Shown here: positions 10,668 to 19,398 of the stretch, piece by piece
Layout of the letters: each line of letters starts with the position of its first letter
How positions within the stretch are numbered: position 1 is the first letter of the stretch
Assembly (NCBI GenBank): GCA_963757115.1
Contig: CAVWQV010000016.1
Span: 100,463 to 164,462 of the forward strand
DNA from: CAVWQV01 sp963757115
GTDB lineage: Bacteria > Pseudomonadota > Alphaproteobacteria > Acetobacterales > Acetobacteraceae
Direction: 5' to 3'
Length of the DNA stretch: 64,000 nucleotides
Notes under the pieces: model-generated
The model's database searches: none
What the model saw: only the letters and a program-made list of their open reading frames with translations
Told to the model about the DNA's origin: nothing
Position numbers and translations under genes: made by a program

Positions 10668-11729
10668 ATGAGCGTTGAAGCAGCCAAGGCGCCTCCGCGC
10701 CGGGTCCGCCCGAAGCGCGCGCGCACCGGCAAGCCTCAATCCGCCTTCAGGCCGCTCAGCACCGAGCGCCTGACGCTCCGGCCATTGACGCCCGGCGATG
10801 CCGAACTGCTGCACCGGTTGGTCAATGACTGGGAGGTGACACGAACGCTGGCGATGGTGCCGTTCCCATATCCCCGCAGCCTGGCCGATGAGTGGATCGC
10901 CTCGACTGTCCGGGAACTGGCGGCAGGGGACGCCTACAACTTGGCGATCACCGGTCGGGAAGGCGAGCAGGAGACCCTCGTGGGCGTCGTCAGCCTGCGA
11001 ATGCTGCGCGAAAACCGGAGCGGCGTGCTCGGCTACTGGGTGGGCCGGCGGTTCTGGGGACACGGCGTGGCGACGGAGGCGGCGGGCAAGATGGCGCGCT
11101 GGGGGTTCGCCAATCTCGACCTCGATCGCATCCAAGCGGAGGTGGCGATCGACAATCCGGCATCCGCCGCGGTTCTCAAACGGATCGGCTTTCGGGAGGT
11201 GGGCGAGGGGCGGAAGCACTTTCTCGCGCGCGGCGGCGAGGTGGATGTGGGGCATTTCGAGGCAACCCGCGACGACCTGTTCGGCGCGCCGGAGGCCGGG
11301 CTCGCGCAAACGCCGGACGCGGCGGCGGGCAAGCCGGTGGTGCTCGTGGCGGCCTGCGCCTTGATCGACGCCGACGGCCGCGTGCTGCTTTCCCGCCGAC
11401 CGGAAGGCAAGCCGATGGCCGGCCTATGGGAGTTTCCCGGCGGCAAGCTTGCCGCCGGCGAGACCCCCGAGCAGGCGCTGATTCGCGAGCTCAAGGAGGA
11501 ACTCGGCATCGACGTCGCGACGGCCTGCCTCGCCCCCTTCGCCTTCGCTTCGCATCCGTACGAACGGTTTCATCTGCTGATGCCGCTCTATCTTTGCCGG
11601 CGGTGGAAAGGTCAGCCTCGGGCGCGGGAGGGCCAGACCCTCGCCTGGGTGCGGCCGGAGAAGCTCGCCGACCATGCGATGCCGCCCGCTGACAAGCCGC
11701 TGGTGCCGCTGTTGCGGGACTTTATCTGA
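10668..11729 (+). CDS. fusion of a RimJ/RimL-type acetyltransferase and a Nudix (MutT) hydrolase
   Basis: Two-domain protein of 353 aa. Residues about 25-190 form a GNAT acetyltransferase of the RimJ/RimL class ('LSTERLTLRPLTPGDAELL', 'LGYWVGRRFWGHGVATEA', 'ASAAVLKRIGF'). Residues about 220-350 form a MutT-type Nudix domain with a perfect Nudix box: G, five residues, E, seven residues, then 'RELKEELGI'. It carries 'SRRPEGKPMAGLWEFPGGK', typical of 8-oxo-dGTP diphosphatase. The first domain would acetylate a protein N-terminus or small amine, and the second would remove oxidised nucleotides. The ATG at 10668 begins a basic leader just before the GNAT domain. It is followed 13 bp later by the CinA-like gene. 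Confidence 0.9.
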   Translation: MSVEAAKAPPRRVRPKRARTGKPQSAFRPLSTERLTLRPLTPGDAELLHRLVNDWEVTRTLAMVPFPYPRSLADEWIASTVRELAAGDAYNLAITGREGEQETLVGVVSLRMLRENRSGVLGYWVGRRFWGHGVATEAAGKMARWGFANLDLDRIQAEVAIDNPASAAVLKRIGFREVGEGRKHFLARGGEVDVGHFEATRDDLFGAPEAGLAQTPDAAAGKPVVLVAACALIDADGRVLLSRRPEGKPMAGLWEFPGGKLAAGETPEQALIRELKEELGIDVATACLAPFAFASHPYERFHLLMPLYLCRRWKGQPRAREGQTLAWVRPEKLADHAMPPADKPLVPLLRDFI

Positions 11730-11742
11730 AAGGAGAGGGGCG

Positions 11743-12504
11743 ATGAGCGAGCGCAACCCGACCGCCTGCGTCCTGGTGATCGGCAACGAGGTGCTGTCGG
11801 GCCGCACCCAGGATCTCAACATCCAGTTCCTGGCGACCCGGCTGGGCGCGCTAGGCATCCCCGTGCGGGAAGTGCGAGTGATCCCGGACGTCGCGGAGAC
11901 GATTATCGCGACCGTGAACGAGGTCCGCGCCAAGTTCGATCACGTGTTCACCACGGGCGGCATCGGGCCGACGCACGACGATATCACCAGTGAGTGCGTG
12001 GCACGGGCCTTCGGGGTTCCGTGGGAGCCGCATCCGGAAGCATGGCAGCGGATGGAGGCGAGCTACCGACCGGGCGAGTTCAACGCCGCGCGGCAACGCA
12101 TGGCGACCATGCCGCGCGGGGCGCGGCTGATCAACAACGAGCTGTCAGTCGCACCGGGCTTTACCATCGGCAACGTCCACGTGCTTGCGGGGGTGCCGCA
12201 GGTCATGCGGGCCATGTTCGAGTGGCTTGCACCCTCGCTCAAGGGAGGCGCGCCGGTTACGTCTCGCGCCGTCCACGTGACCGGGCTGGCCGAGGGCACA
12301 ATCGCGGCCGGGCTCGAAGCCATCCAGTTGCGCTATCCCACACTCGATCTCGGCAGCTACCCGTACTACCGACCGGGTGCCAGCGGGGTGGCCATCGTGG
12401 CGAAAGGGACGGACCCGGCGATGGCCGAGGCTGCCGTCCGGGACGTGTCGGGGTTGATCGAAACGCTCGGGTTCGTTGCGATACCGGGAGAGCCGGAAGC
12501 GTGA
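11743..12504 (+). CDS. CinA N-terminal (molybdopterin-binding-fold) protein
   Basis: Stand-alone MoCF_BD-fold protein of 253 aa, matching only the N-terminal domain of CinA ('LVIGNEVLSGRTQDLNIQFLA', 'FTTGGIGPTHDDIT', 'NNELSVAPGF'). Full-length CinA also has a C-terminal nicotinamide-nucleotide amidase domain, absent here, so NMN deamidase activity is not expected. ADP-ribose pyrophosphatase activity has been reported for this domain in other CinA proteins. An AAAGGAGAGGGG Shine-Dalgarno sequence stands just before the ATG. It follows the GNAT-Nudix gene closely and probably shares its transcript. Confidence 0.88.
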   Translation: MSERNPTACVLVIGNEVLSGRTQDLNIQFLATRLGALGIPVREVRVIPDVAETIIATVNEVRAKFDHVFTTGGIGPTHDDITSECVARAFGVPWEPHPEAWQRMEASYRPGEFNAARQRMATMPRGARLINNELSVAPGFTIGNVHVLAGVPQVMRAMFEWLAPSLKGGAPVTSRAVHVTGLAEGTIAAGLEAIQLRYPTLDLGSYPYYRPGASGVAIVAKGTDPAMAEAAVRDVSGLIETLGFVAIPGEPEA

Positions 12505-12505
12505 A

Positions 12506-13471
12506 CTATGGGCGGATCAAGCGCGCCAGCCGCACGGCCGTGTGGCCGCGGCTCGGGCGCAAGCTCGGCATCACCAGAAGGCAGTCGTCGTGCGGCGTGC
12601 GTATCTCGGCCGCCCCGTCGAGCGCAATAAGGGTGTTCCGTTCCCGGATCACCTGCCCGCCACGGAACGGTTGGACGAACGCGAACTGGGCGGTGGTCGC
12701 CGTCACCACCTCCGTCACGGCGGCGAAGCGGCGCCCCCGCCGTTGCTGGTCTGCGTTGGCGGCCGGGCGTGCCGGGTCCATGCCGAGATAGCGCAACAGC
12801 CCGGTGACGCTCGCCATCGCCGTTTCCACCGTGTCCGGTTCCCAATGCTGGCCGGCCTCCACCAGCACGGCGGCGGCGCTGCTGTCCGGATTGACGAACC
12901 GGTCATAATCGATGATCCGTCTGCCGCTGGCGTGGCCTTCATCGGCGACCACCAACTCGGGGCTGTTCATGCCGAACGCGAGCCGCCGCCCCTTGTCGGA
13001 CCCGCCGCTCAAGATCAGCGGGTCGCTGGGCCACAGCATCGAGTGGATGTCGACCAGGACGGCCACGCTGTCGAGCAACGGGCGGATCGCGCGGGCACGG
13101 TCGAGTTCGACGGAGCGCCGCGATCCGTCCAACAAGTCCCGGCTCCAGACCCGGTTCATGTCTTCGTCGACGAAGCGCGACAGCGTCGGCTGCCGTGGAT
13201 CGAATTGCCCGAAGGCGGCGAGATTGACAAAGCCCATCGTCAATCGCCCGCACAGCGGGCGGATGCCCCGTTGCAGCAGCGCATCGAGGACGATCGCCCC
13301 GGCGATTTCGTTGCCGTGGGTGAGTGCCAGGAGAAGAACGTGCGGACCGGAAACGCCGCTGTCGCAGGTCGTGAAGCCGGCGATACCCGTGTTGCCCGCA
13401 AGCCAGGGCGCCAGATCGGGCGCGGCGATCCGAACCTCGAAGTGCGGCATGGGAGATTGCGCGATCGGCAT
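12506..13471 (-). CDS. succinylglutamate desuccinylase/aspartoacylase-family zinc hydrolase
   Basis: M14-type zinc-dependent deacylase or peptidase of the AstE/ASPA family, 321 aa. The zinc motif is visible as 'ALTHGNEIAG' (His and Glu) with the third ligand in 'LVDIHSM', and the substrate-binding arginine region is 'FVDEDMNRVW'. The C-terminal portion is a beta domain ('FVQPFRGGQVI', 'TPHDDCLLVMPS'). The substrate cannot be told from sequence; no arginine succinyltransferase pathway genes are nearby, so succinylglutamate is not implied. It is convergent with the CinA-like gene, with stops 1 bp apart. ATG 13471 was chosen; 13450 is an alternative. Confidence 0.85.
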   Translation of the reverse strand: MPIAQSPMPHFEVRIAAPDLAPWLAGNTGIAGFTTCDSGVSGPHVLLLALTHGNEIAGAIVLDALLQRGIRPLCGRLTMGFVNLAAFGQFDPRQPTLSRFVDEDMNRVWSRDLLDGSRRSVELDRARAIRPLLDSVAVLVDIHSMLWPSDPLILSGGSDKGRRLAFGMNSPELVVADEGHASGRRIIDYDRFVNPDSSAAAVLVEAGQHWEPDTVETAMASVTGLLRYLGMDPARPAANADQQRRGRRFAAVTEVVTATTAQFAFVQPFRGGQVIRERNTLIALDGAAEIRTPHDDCLLVMPSLRPSRGHTAVRLARLIRP

Positions 13472-13563
13472 ACCCGTCACAAATGCCACTCTATCCTGAC
13501 ATCGCGGGCCGGTGAAAGCGAGCCGGCGAAGGCGACCACGCCGCGCGCGGCAACGTCCCACAA

Positions 13564-14853
13564 GTGCCGTATACGTTCGGCTGGGGCGAATGGATGCAGC
13601 GACCGAGCCGTGCTGTAACGCCGCACATGATGGCCCCCGAGCCAACGCCGGCGCTTCGCCCGTGGCACCGCCTTTGGCGGGCGTTTCCCCAACACGGCCG
13701 GCGACGGCTCCTGGTGAACGCGACCGCGTTGCTCGCGCCACGGCCGGACCGGGTGCCGCCGCCGGCGGCCCTCGGCGTCGCCGTAGGCGGCGAGTTGTCC
13801 CGCTCGTCGGGACTAGGCGAGGTCGCGCGCCTGATGCTGGCGGGTCTCGACCAGCTCGCAGTGCCACGCTGGGCGCTCGACGTCGGGACGGCCATCACCA
13901 GTGGCGAGCCCCGGCCCGCAATTCCTCCACGTGGCGCGCCGATGCTGCTCCATGTCAACGCGCCTTACCTGCCGCTCGCCTTGCTGCGATTGCCGCGGGG
14001 CACGCTGCGCGGGCGCCGGCTGATCGGCTACTGGGCCTGGGAGCTGCCCAGCCTGCCGCCGGAATGGCGGGCCGGGTCGCCGTTCGTTCACGAGGTCTGG
14101 ACGCTGTCGGCCTTTACCGCCGCCGCGTTGGAGGGTTTGTTGCCTGGCCGGGTACGGGTCGTGACACCGCCGGTCGCCGCCGCCCCGCCTCGCCCCGCCC
14201 CGCTCGATCGCGCGGCCTTCGGACTTCCGGGAACAGCGATCGTCGTGCTCGTCTCGTTCAGTCTCGCTTCGTCCCTGGAACGCAAGAATCCGCTCGGCGC
14301 GATCGAGGCATTCCGCTCCGCCTTCGGGACCCGCTCGGACCGACTGCTGGTGTTGAAGGTCGGCAGCCCGCACGACTTTCCATCCGACTTCGCACGCGTG
14401 CGAAATGCCATTGCGGACGCGCCCAATATTCGGCTGGAAACCCGTGAGTTTCCGGTGCAAGACAGCCACGCCTTGACGCAATGCGCCGACATCGTGCTTT
14501 CGCTGCACCGGAGCGAGGGCTTCGGCCTGGTGCCGGCCGAGGCGATGCTGCTGGGCAAGCCGGTGGTCGCCACCAACTGGTCGGGCAGCACCGAGTTCAT
14601 GGACGAGGAGAACAGTGCCCTGGTCGGGTATCGGCTGGTGCCCGCGCGCGATCCGCGGGGCGTGTTCGAAGCTCCGGGCGCGGTATGGGCGGAACCCGAT
14701 TGCCGAGAAGCGGCCGCGTGGCTTCGCCTGCTCGCTGACGACGCCGGGGCTCGAGCAGAACTTGGGGCGCGGGCGCGCGCGTCCGCCAAGCGTCGGCTCG
14801 GGACGGCGTCGCTGGAGCAAGCGCTCCAGGCGATCGGCATCCCCGTGCCGTGA
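13564..14853 (+). CDS. GT4-type glycosyltransferase
   Basis: Family 4 glycosyltransferase (GT-B fold), 429 aa from a GTG start; ATG codons 10 and 21 codons later are alternatives. The N-terminal half contains 'GELSRSSGLGEVARLML' and 'ELPSLPPEWR'. The donor-binding half has 'SFSLASSLERKNPLGAIEAF' and the signature 'LHRSEGFGLVPAEAMLLGKPV', including the paired glutamates that contact the nucleotide sugar. It most likely adds a sugar to a lipid- or protein-linked cell-surface glycan. It overlaps the next glycosyltransferase by 4 bp (GTGA), so the pair is translationally coupled. Confidence 0.88.
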   Translation: MPYTFGWGEWMQRPSRAVTPHMMAPEPTPALRPWHRLWRAFPQHGRRRLLVNATALLAPRPDRVPPPAALGVAVGGELSRSSGLGEVARLMLAGLDQLAVPRWALDVGTAITSGEPRPAIPPRGAPMLLHVNAPYLPLALLRLPRGTLRGRRLIGYWAWELPSLPPEWRAGSPFVHEVWTLSAFTAAALEGLLPGRVRVVTPPVAAAPPRPAPLDRAAFGLPGTAIVVLVSFSLASSLERKNPLGAIEAFRSAFGTRSDRLLVLKVGSPHDFPSDFARVRNAIADAPNIRLETREFPVQDSHALTQCADIVLSLHRSEGFGLVPAEAMLLGKPVVATNWSGSTEFMDEENSALVGYRLVPARDPRGVFEAPGAVWAEPDCREAAAWLRLLADDAGARAELGARARASAKRRLGTASLEQALQAIGIPVP

Positions 14854-16001
14854 GGATCCTGGTCTGGCAGTGGGGCCGGCGCGGGGCTGGCCCGCGAGTT
14901 GCCGTCAATCTGGCCGAGGGTCTACGGCAGGTGGGCGGGGTCCGGGTGGTGCTGTCGCTCTCGACCGGAGCGGAGATCCTGCGTGCTGCCGCACCGCCCC
15001 ATTGCGACTTGCCGGTCGGGACCTACGAGAGCGCTGGCGGCTTCCTATTCCGGCTGGCGCGGTGGCCGGCCTTGACCGAGCCGTTGGCCCGGCGGCTGCG
15101 GCGCCTGGAGGTGGACGCGGCGATCTGCGCCATGCCGGCACCGCTTGATCTCGTCATGATGGGTGCGCTCCGCCGTGCGCGCATTCCCGCGGTGGTGGTC
15201 ATCCATGACGCGGACACCCACCCGGGCGACGGACGGCCGTTCCAGATGGCTTTGCAGCGAAGGCAAGCGCGCCGGGCGGACGCGTTGGTCGCGCTCACCG
15301 GGCACGTCGCCGACCGCCTACGCCAGCAGGGGTTGCTGCAAACCGAGGGAGGGGTCAAGCCGCTGTTCAGGGCGTCGCTCCCGCCGCTCGTGTTCGGCGC
15401 GCGGCCGCCGTCTCCCGGCCGTCATGGCGGGGTACCACGCCTGCTGTCGTTCGGACGCCTGCTTCCCTACAAGGGACTCGACCTGCTCGCCGACGCGATC
15501 AGCCTGCTCGGTCCGGTCGTTCCGTTCACCTTGCGCGTGGTCGGTTGCGGTCCGGAAAGTTCGACCTTGGACCGCCTGCGGTCGCTTCCAGGCGTGTCGG
15601 TCGAGAACCGATGGGTCCCCGAGGACGAGATCGGCGATCTGCTTGCCTGGGCGGATGCCGTGGTACTGTCCCACACGGAAGCGAGCCAGAGCGGGGTCGC
15701 TGCCGCCGCCATCGCCGTACGCCGATTAGTGGTCTCGACGCGGGTGGGCGGCTTGGCGGAGCAACTCGGCGGCGAGCGGTTGGCGCGCCTTTGCGAGCCG
15801 AATGCGGCCAGCCTCGCCGAAGCACTCCGGTCGCTGCTGGTATCACTTCCTGTCGCAGAGCCGGCGACTTGCGATCCGCGGTCGGCATGGCGCGACGTCG
15901 CCGAAGAGTTGATCCAGCAGATCGAGCAAAGCTTGCTGGGACGCTCTGTCCGCGTGGACGCGCTCGCCGCAAGCCCCGCCCTAACTCCGGTCGAGAATTG
16001 A
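14850..16001 (+). CDS. second GT4-type glycosyltransferase
   Basis: Another GT-B fold glycosyltransferase, 383 aa, starting at a GTG that overlaps the stop of the preceding gene. Recognisable are 'VVVIHDADTHPGDGRPFQ', 'LLSFGRLLPYKGLDLLADA', 'VVGCGPES' and 'VLSHTEASQSGVAAAAIA'. The usual E-x7-E donor-site pair is altered: the first glutamate is present in 'HTEASQSGVAA' but the second is replaced by Ala. That could indicate changed donor use or a weak enzyme. Its position between GT4 and ELM1-family genes suggests surface polysaccharide assembly. Confidence 0.85.
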   Translation: MRILVWQWGRRGAGPRVAVNLAEGLRQVGGVRVVLSLSTGAEILRAAAPPHCDLPVGTYESAGGFLFRLARWPALTEPLARRLRRLEVDAAICAMPAPLDLVMMGALRRARIPAVVVIHDADTHPGDGRPFQMALQRRQARRADALVALTGHVADRLRQQGLLQTEGGVKPLFRASLPPLVFGARPPSPGRHGGVPRLLSFGRLLPYKGLDLLADAISLLGPVVPFTLRVVGCGPESSTLDRLRSLPGVSVENRWVPEDEIGDLLAWADAVVLSHTEASQSGVAAAAIAVRRLVVSTRVGGLAEQLGGERLARLCEPNAASLAEALRSLLVSLPVAEPATCDPRSAWRDVAEELIQQIEQSLLGRSVRVDALAASPALTPVEN

Positions 16002-16029
16002 CGGACGCGCATCTCGCGCCGACAACCCC

Positions 16030-16953
16030 GTGGTGACTTCGTGGATTCTGAGCGAGGGGTATGCCGGGCTGCAAGCGCAGGCGATGGGCTTGGCCGAGGC
16101 GGCCGGTTTGGCACCAGGGCGGCAGATTCTGGTTCCTCGCGCGCCCTGGCGCCTGTTCCCCGCCGCCTGGTGGCCAGCGCCGCTTGCGGCCGTCCGCCTG
16201 CCGCGCCCGTGGCCGGAGCTCGCCATCGGTTGCGGCGGGGTGGCTGCCGCGGTGGGTGCCGCCCTGCGGCGCCGGGGCCGGACCGTGGTGCAGGTGCAGA
16301 ATCCTCGGATGGACCCGGCTCGGTTCGACCTCGTGGTGGTCAACCGGCATGACGAGCTGACCGGCCCGAACGTCGTCGTCACCAGGACGGCGCTGCACCG
16401 GGCGACGCCTGAACGGCTTGCCGCGGCCAAGGTGGCGTGGGAACCGCGCTTCGCCCATCTTCCCCGGCCGCTGGTCGCCGTGCTGGTGGGCGGAACCAAC
16501 GGGCGGTTCCGGCTTGATGGCCCCGCCGGATCGGCGCTTGGCGCCGGTCTCGGGACGATGATGCGCCGTGACCGGGTGGGCGTGGCTCTTACGCCGTCGC
16601 GGCGGACCGACCCGGCTGTGGTCGAAGCGCTCCGTGACACGCTGACGCCGCTGGGCGCCTACGTTTGGGACGGCAACGGCGACAATCCATATTTCGGCCT
16701 GCTCGGGTGCGCGGACGCGATCGTGGTCACCACCGATAGCATTTCGATGATCTCGGAAGCGGTCGCGACGCGGGCACCTGTGCTCCTTGCGGCTTTGCCC
16801 GGCCGAAGTCGTCGCATCGGCCTGTTCACGTCGGGGCTGATCGCCGATGGGCGGGTTCGCCCCTTTGCCGGCCGATACGAGGATTGGCCCGTCGAGCCGC
16901 TCGACGACACGCCGGAGGCCGCTGCGGAGATGCGCCGGCGCCTCGGCTTCTAG
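16030..16953 (+). CDS. ELM1/GtrOC1-family putative nucleoside-diphosphate-sugar epimerase or glycosyltransferase
   Basis: Member of the ELM1 family (DUF1022), named after a plant mitochondrial fission protein; bacterial members are annotated as possible glycan-modifying enzymes with a GT-B-like fold. The 307 aa show 'WILSEGYAGLQAQAMGLAEA', 'VQVQNPRMDPARFDLVVV', 'VAVLVGGTNGRF' and the C-terminal 'VVTTDSISMISEAVATRAPV'. The start is a GTG at 16030 preceding that N-terminal signature. It follows two GT4 genes, which supports a glycan role, but no activity can be assigned from sequence. Confidence 0.82.
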   Translation: MVTSWILSEGYAGLQAQAMGLAEAAGLAPGRQILVPRAPWRLFPAAWWPAPLAAVRLPRPWPELAIGCGGVAAAVGAALRRRGRTVVQVQNPRMDPARFDLVVVNRHDELTGPNVVVTRTALHRATPERLAAAKVAWEPRFAHLPRPLVAVLVGGTNGRFRLDGPAGSALGAGLGTMMRRDRVGVALTPSRRTDPAVVEALRDTLTPLGAYVWDGNGDNPYFGLLGCADAIVVTTDSISMISEAVATRAPVLLAALPGRSRRIGLFTSGLIADGRVRPFAGRYEDWPVEPLDDTPEAAAEMRRRLGF

Positions 16954-16966
16954 CACCGGGACAGCG

Positions 16967-18853
16967 ATGCTGCAGATACAAACCTTCGACCAGCAGGCCG
17001 GCGGCAACGTGCTCTACAAGGCGCTGAGCCATCCGCTCGCCGCGGCGGGGCTCGACCGGCTGTTCGCCCGGCTCCGCGAGGCGGGCTCGTATGCCCTCTA
17101 CGATCCCGACGGGTTGGCCGAGCCGCTGTTCGCGCTCTATCCGGACGCGCCGCGGCCCCGCGGCGTCTACGTTCACGACGTACTGGCGGTGGGTTGCCCC
17201 CGGGCCGGACTGCCCGCGCTACCTCTGACTGCCCTCAAGCGCGCTGGCGAGACCACAGTGCTGGTGGCCGCGTTCGATGCGGCGCGGGTCGTGGCGCGGA
17301 TCGCGAGCTTGCTGCCGGAGGGCGCCGTCAGCGTTACGCTGGACGAGGCGCGGTTGCCGGCGTTCATGCTGACCAATCCGCGGCGCTATCTCGACCGGCT
17401 GAACTTCGCCACCAACTTCGTGTTCTTCCGCGACGAGGGCGGGCTCTCGACCCGGCTCGCCACCGCCAACTACTGGGCTGGCTACGGTGCCGAGGCAGTG
17501 AGGTTCTGGCTCCGGCTGTTCGACCGGTCGGGGGTGACGCTCGCGGATTGGGAGGAACCTGCACCTTCGGGGCCCGGCAGCATCGTGATCGATAGCCGCG
17601 ACGTACGCTCCCGCTTCGGGCTGCCTCCTTTCACCGGCCAGATCTTCCTCCATGCCATCGGGGTGGCCGGGCATGACGTGGTGAAATATGCCCTGGACAC
17701 CTACGCCGCCGAGAACGGCGCCAGCCTGTCCTGCACGCACGATGCGAACGCCTGGCCTTCGGACCGCTACGCCGGGTTGCCGGCGCCCCGGGCCGATGAG
17801 CAGGTTATCCTATGGGTTCAGAATAGCCACGCGACGCCGATCCCGCCCGGGGCGCTTGCGCTCGACCGGATGGGTGCCGGGCGCCCGGTGCCGGTCTCCG
17901 AGCCCGTCCCTCCGTTCGCGACGTTGCCGGTGAACGTGTCCGATCTGCTGCCGAATCTCCGCTGGCCGGCGCAGGTCGAAGTGCTGGCGGGTCGCCACAT
18001 GGTCCGCCCTCGCTACGAGGTCTCGCGAGGCGAGCGCACGCGGATCGCGCATGTCAACGTCGAGCGAGCGGATTTAAGGCCGGACCCGGCGATCCCGGGC
18101 CTGCCGCCCGGACTGGGACGCGGCTACCTCCTGCCGTTTCCCGTACTTGACCGCGGCCGGTTCTGCACGATCGTCCAGCCGACGCCGATGGCGGAGACGC
18201 AGGAAACCTTGCCGCTCCGCCTCGACGTGTTCGACGAACGCGGTGTGCGCGTGGCGGAAAAGTTCCTGGGCTGCCTGCCCCGCGCGCACGATGTCGCGGT
18301 CGAGTTCGACAATTTGCCCGGCGTGGGATGCGGCCATGCCGAGCTGGTTTACGACTTCCGCGAGGGCGGCTCGGCGGATGGCTGGATGCACGCGCTGGTT
18401 CGCTACGAGGACCGCCGATCGGGTCATGCGGCGGAGACGAGCTTCGGGGCGCACATCTTCAACACCCCCATGACTTACAAGGACGAGCCGCAATCCTATT
18501 CCGGCCCGCCGCCCGGACTGTCCACGCGCTTGTTCCTGCGCCTCGGGGAGGGCCGGCGCCGCGCTTTCGCCGTCCTGATCTATCCGGCTTCCGCGCCGTG
18601 GCTCGCCTCGTCGAGCACGGCCTTGCTGCTGCATGACGGTGAGGGGCAAGTCGTAGCCGAGGCTTCGCTCGCAATTGCCTGTTCGGGGTCGGCGACGGTG
18701 TGGCCCGACCAGGTGTTCCATGCGGCGGATTTGGCGCGGGCCGGCGCGCGGGGCTATCTGCTGATCCGCGACGCGACGTGCCGGCTATTCGGCTATCACG
18801 GCCTGATGGACGACGCCGGCGGTTTCTCGCTCGACCACATGTTCGGGTTCTGA
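16967..18853 (+). CDS. large protein of unknown function in the glycan cluster
   Basis: I do not recognise this 628-residue protein. It has no signal peptide or obvious membrane segment and looks cytoplasmic, with mixed alpha/beta composition. Segments that might help a search are 'FATNFVFFRDEGGLSTR' (about 146-162), 'LPPFTGQIFLHAIGVAGHD' (about 222) and 'FGAHIFNTPMTYKDEPQSY' (about 495). The latter half, with 'CGHAELVYDFREGG', has a beta-sandwich flavour and may bind carbohydrate or be a decoration module. It begins 13 bp after the ELM1-family gene and is the last of four co-directional genes, so it probably acts on the same surface glycan. Confidence 0.7.
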   Translation: MLQIQTFDQQAGGNVLYKALSHPLAAAGLDRLFARLREAGSYALYDPDGLAEPLFALYPDAPRPRGVYVHDVLAVGCPRAGLPALPLTALKRAGETTVLVAAFDAARVVARIASLLPEGAVSVTLDEARLPAFMLTNPRRYLDRLNFATNFVFFRDEGGLSTRLATANYWAGYGAEAVRFWLRLFDRSGVTLADWEEPAPSGPGSIVIDSRDVRSRFGLPPFTGQIFLHAIGVAGHDVVKYALDTYAAENGASLSCTHDANAWPSDRYAGLPAPRADEQVILWVQNSHATPIPPGALALDRMGAGRPVPVSEPVPPFATLPVNVSDLLPNLRWPAQVEVLAGRHMVRPRYEVSRGERTRIAHVNVERADLRPDPAIPGLPPGLGRGYLLPFPVLDRGRFCTIVQPTPMAETQETLPLRLDVFDERGVRVAEKFLGCLPRAHDVAVEFDNLPGVGCGHAELVYDFREGGSADGWMHALVRYEDRRSGHAAETSFGAHIFNTPMTYKDEPQSYSGPPPGLSTRLFLRLGEGRRRAFAVLIYPASAPWLASSSTALLLHDGEGQVVAEASLAIACSGSATVWPDQVFHAADLARAGARGYLLIRDATCRLFGYHGLMDDAGGFSLDHMFGF

Positions 18854-18926
18854 GTTCCGGCCGAACCTAACTTGCTGTCGGATCAAGCCCGGCAGTGACG
18901 CCAGAAATACGCGAGGGCGACCGGGC

Positions 18927-19337
18927 TTACGAGGATGTCGCCTTCTTCGTGTGCGCCGCGGACGACTTCGACGCATGAAAGCCCGCTGCGTCGGCGTCCT
19001 TCTGGCACATGTAGGAACCCTTCTTGGTCTTGCCGTAATAGCGCGACTCCGTCGTGTGATAGACCTTGGAACTCGGGTTGGCCCACACCACGGGATCGGC
19101 CCCGCATTTCTGCTTGGCTCCGGCCTCGTCGGGCAAGCCTGCCGGGGCGGTCGCGGCCGTCCCGTGCCGCGCCATGTTCGCCGACGGCGTGGTCATCGGG
19201 GCGGGAGCAGGCGTTGTGCTCATTGGCGTCGACGGTCGTCCGGCGGGAGCCGGCGTGGTCGTCTGTCCCCAGGCAAGGAACGGCGCTGCGAGCAGGGCGG
19301 CAAAGAGGCTGGCGGCGGCGAGACGCATTTGTTTCAA
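18927..19337 (-). CDS. small secreted protein with a 'VVWANPSSKVYH' domain
   Basis: Exported 136-aa protein of unknown function. A signal peptide ('KQMRLAAASLFAALLAAPFLAWG') is followed by a Thr/Pro/Ala-rich stretch (about 26-65) and a compact C-terminal domain, 'CGADPVVWANPSSKVYHTT' with 'YYGKTKKGSYMCQKDADAAGF'. That domain, with two conserved cysteines and a Tyr/Gly turn, occurs in many small proteobacterial secreted proteins; I know of no assigned function. The Lys/Ser-rich tail may bind anionic surfaces. The gene stands alone, tail to tail with the glycan cluster. Confidence 0.7.
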   Translation of the reverse strand: MKQMRLAAASLFAALLAAPFLAWGQTTTPAPAGRPSTPMSTTPAPAPMTTPSANMARHGTAATAPAGLPDEAGAKQKCGADPVVWANPSSKVYHTTESRYYGKTKKGSYMCQKDADAAGFHASKSSAAHTKKATSS

Positions 19338-19398
19338 ACTCCCATCGATCAGCTCGCACTATCATACGAACCGCTGGCGCACCAGTCCGCCCGCCCGC

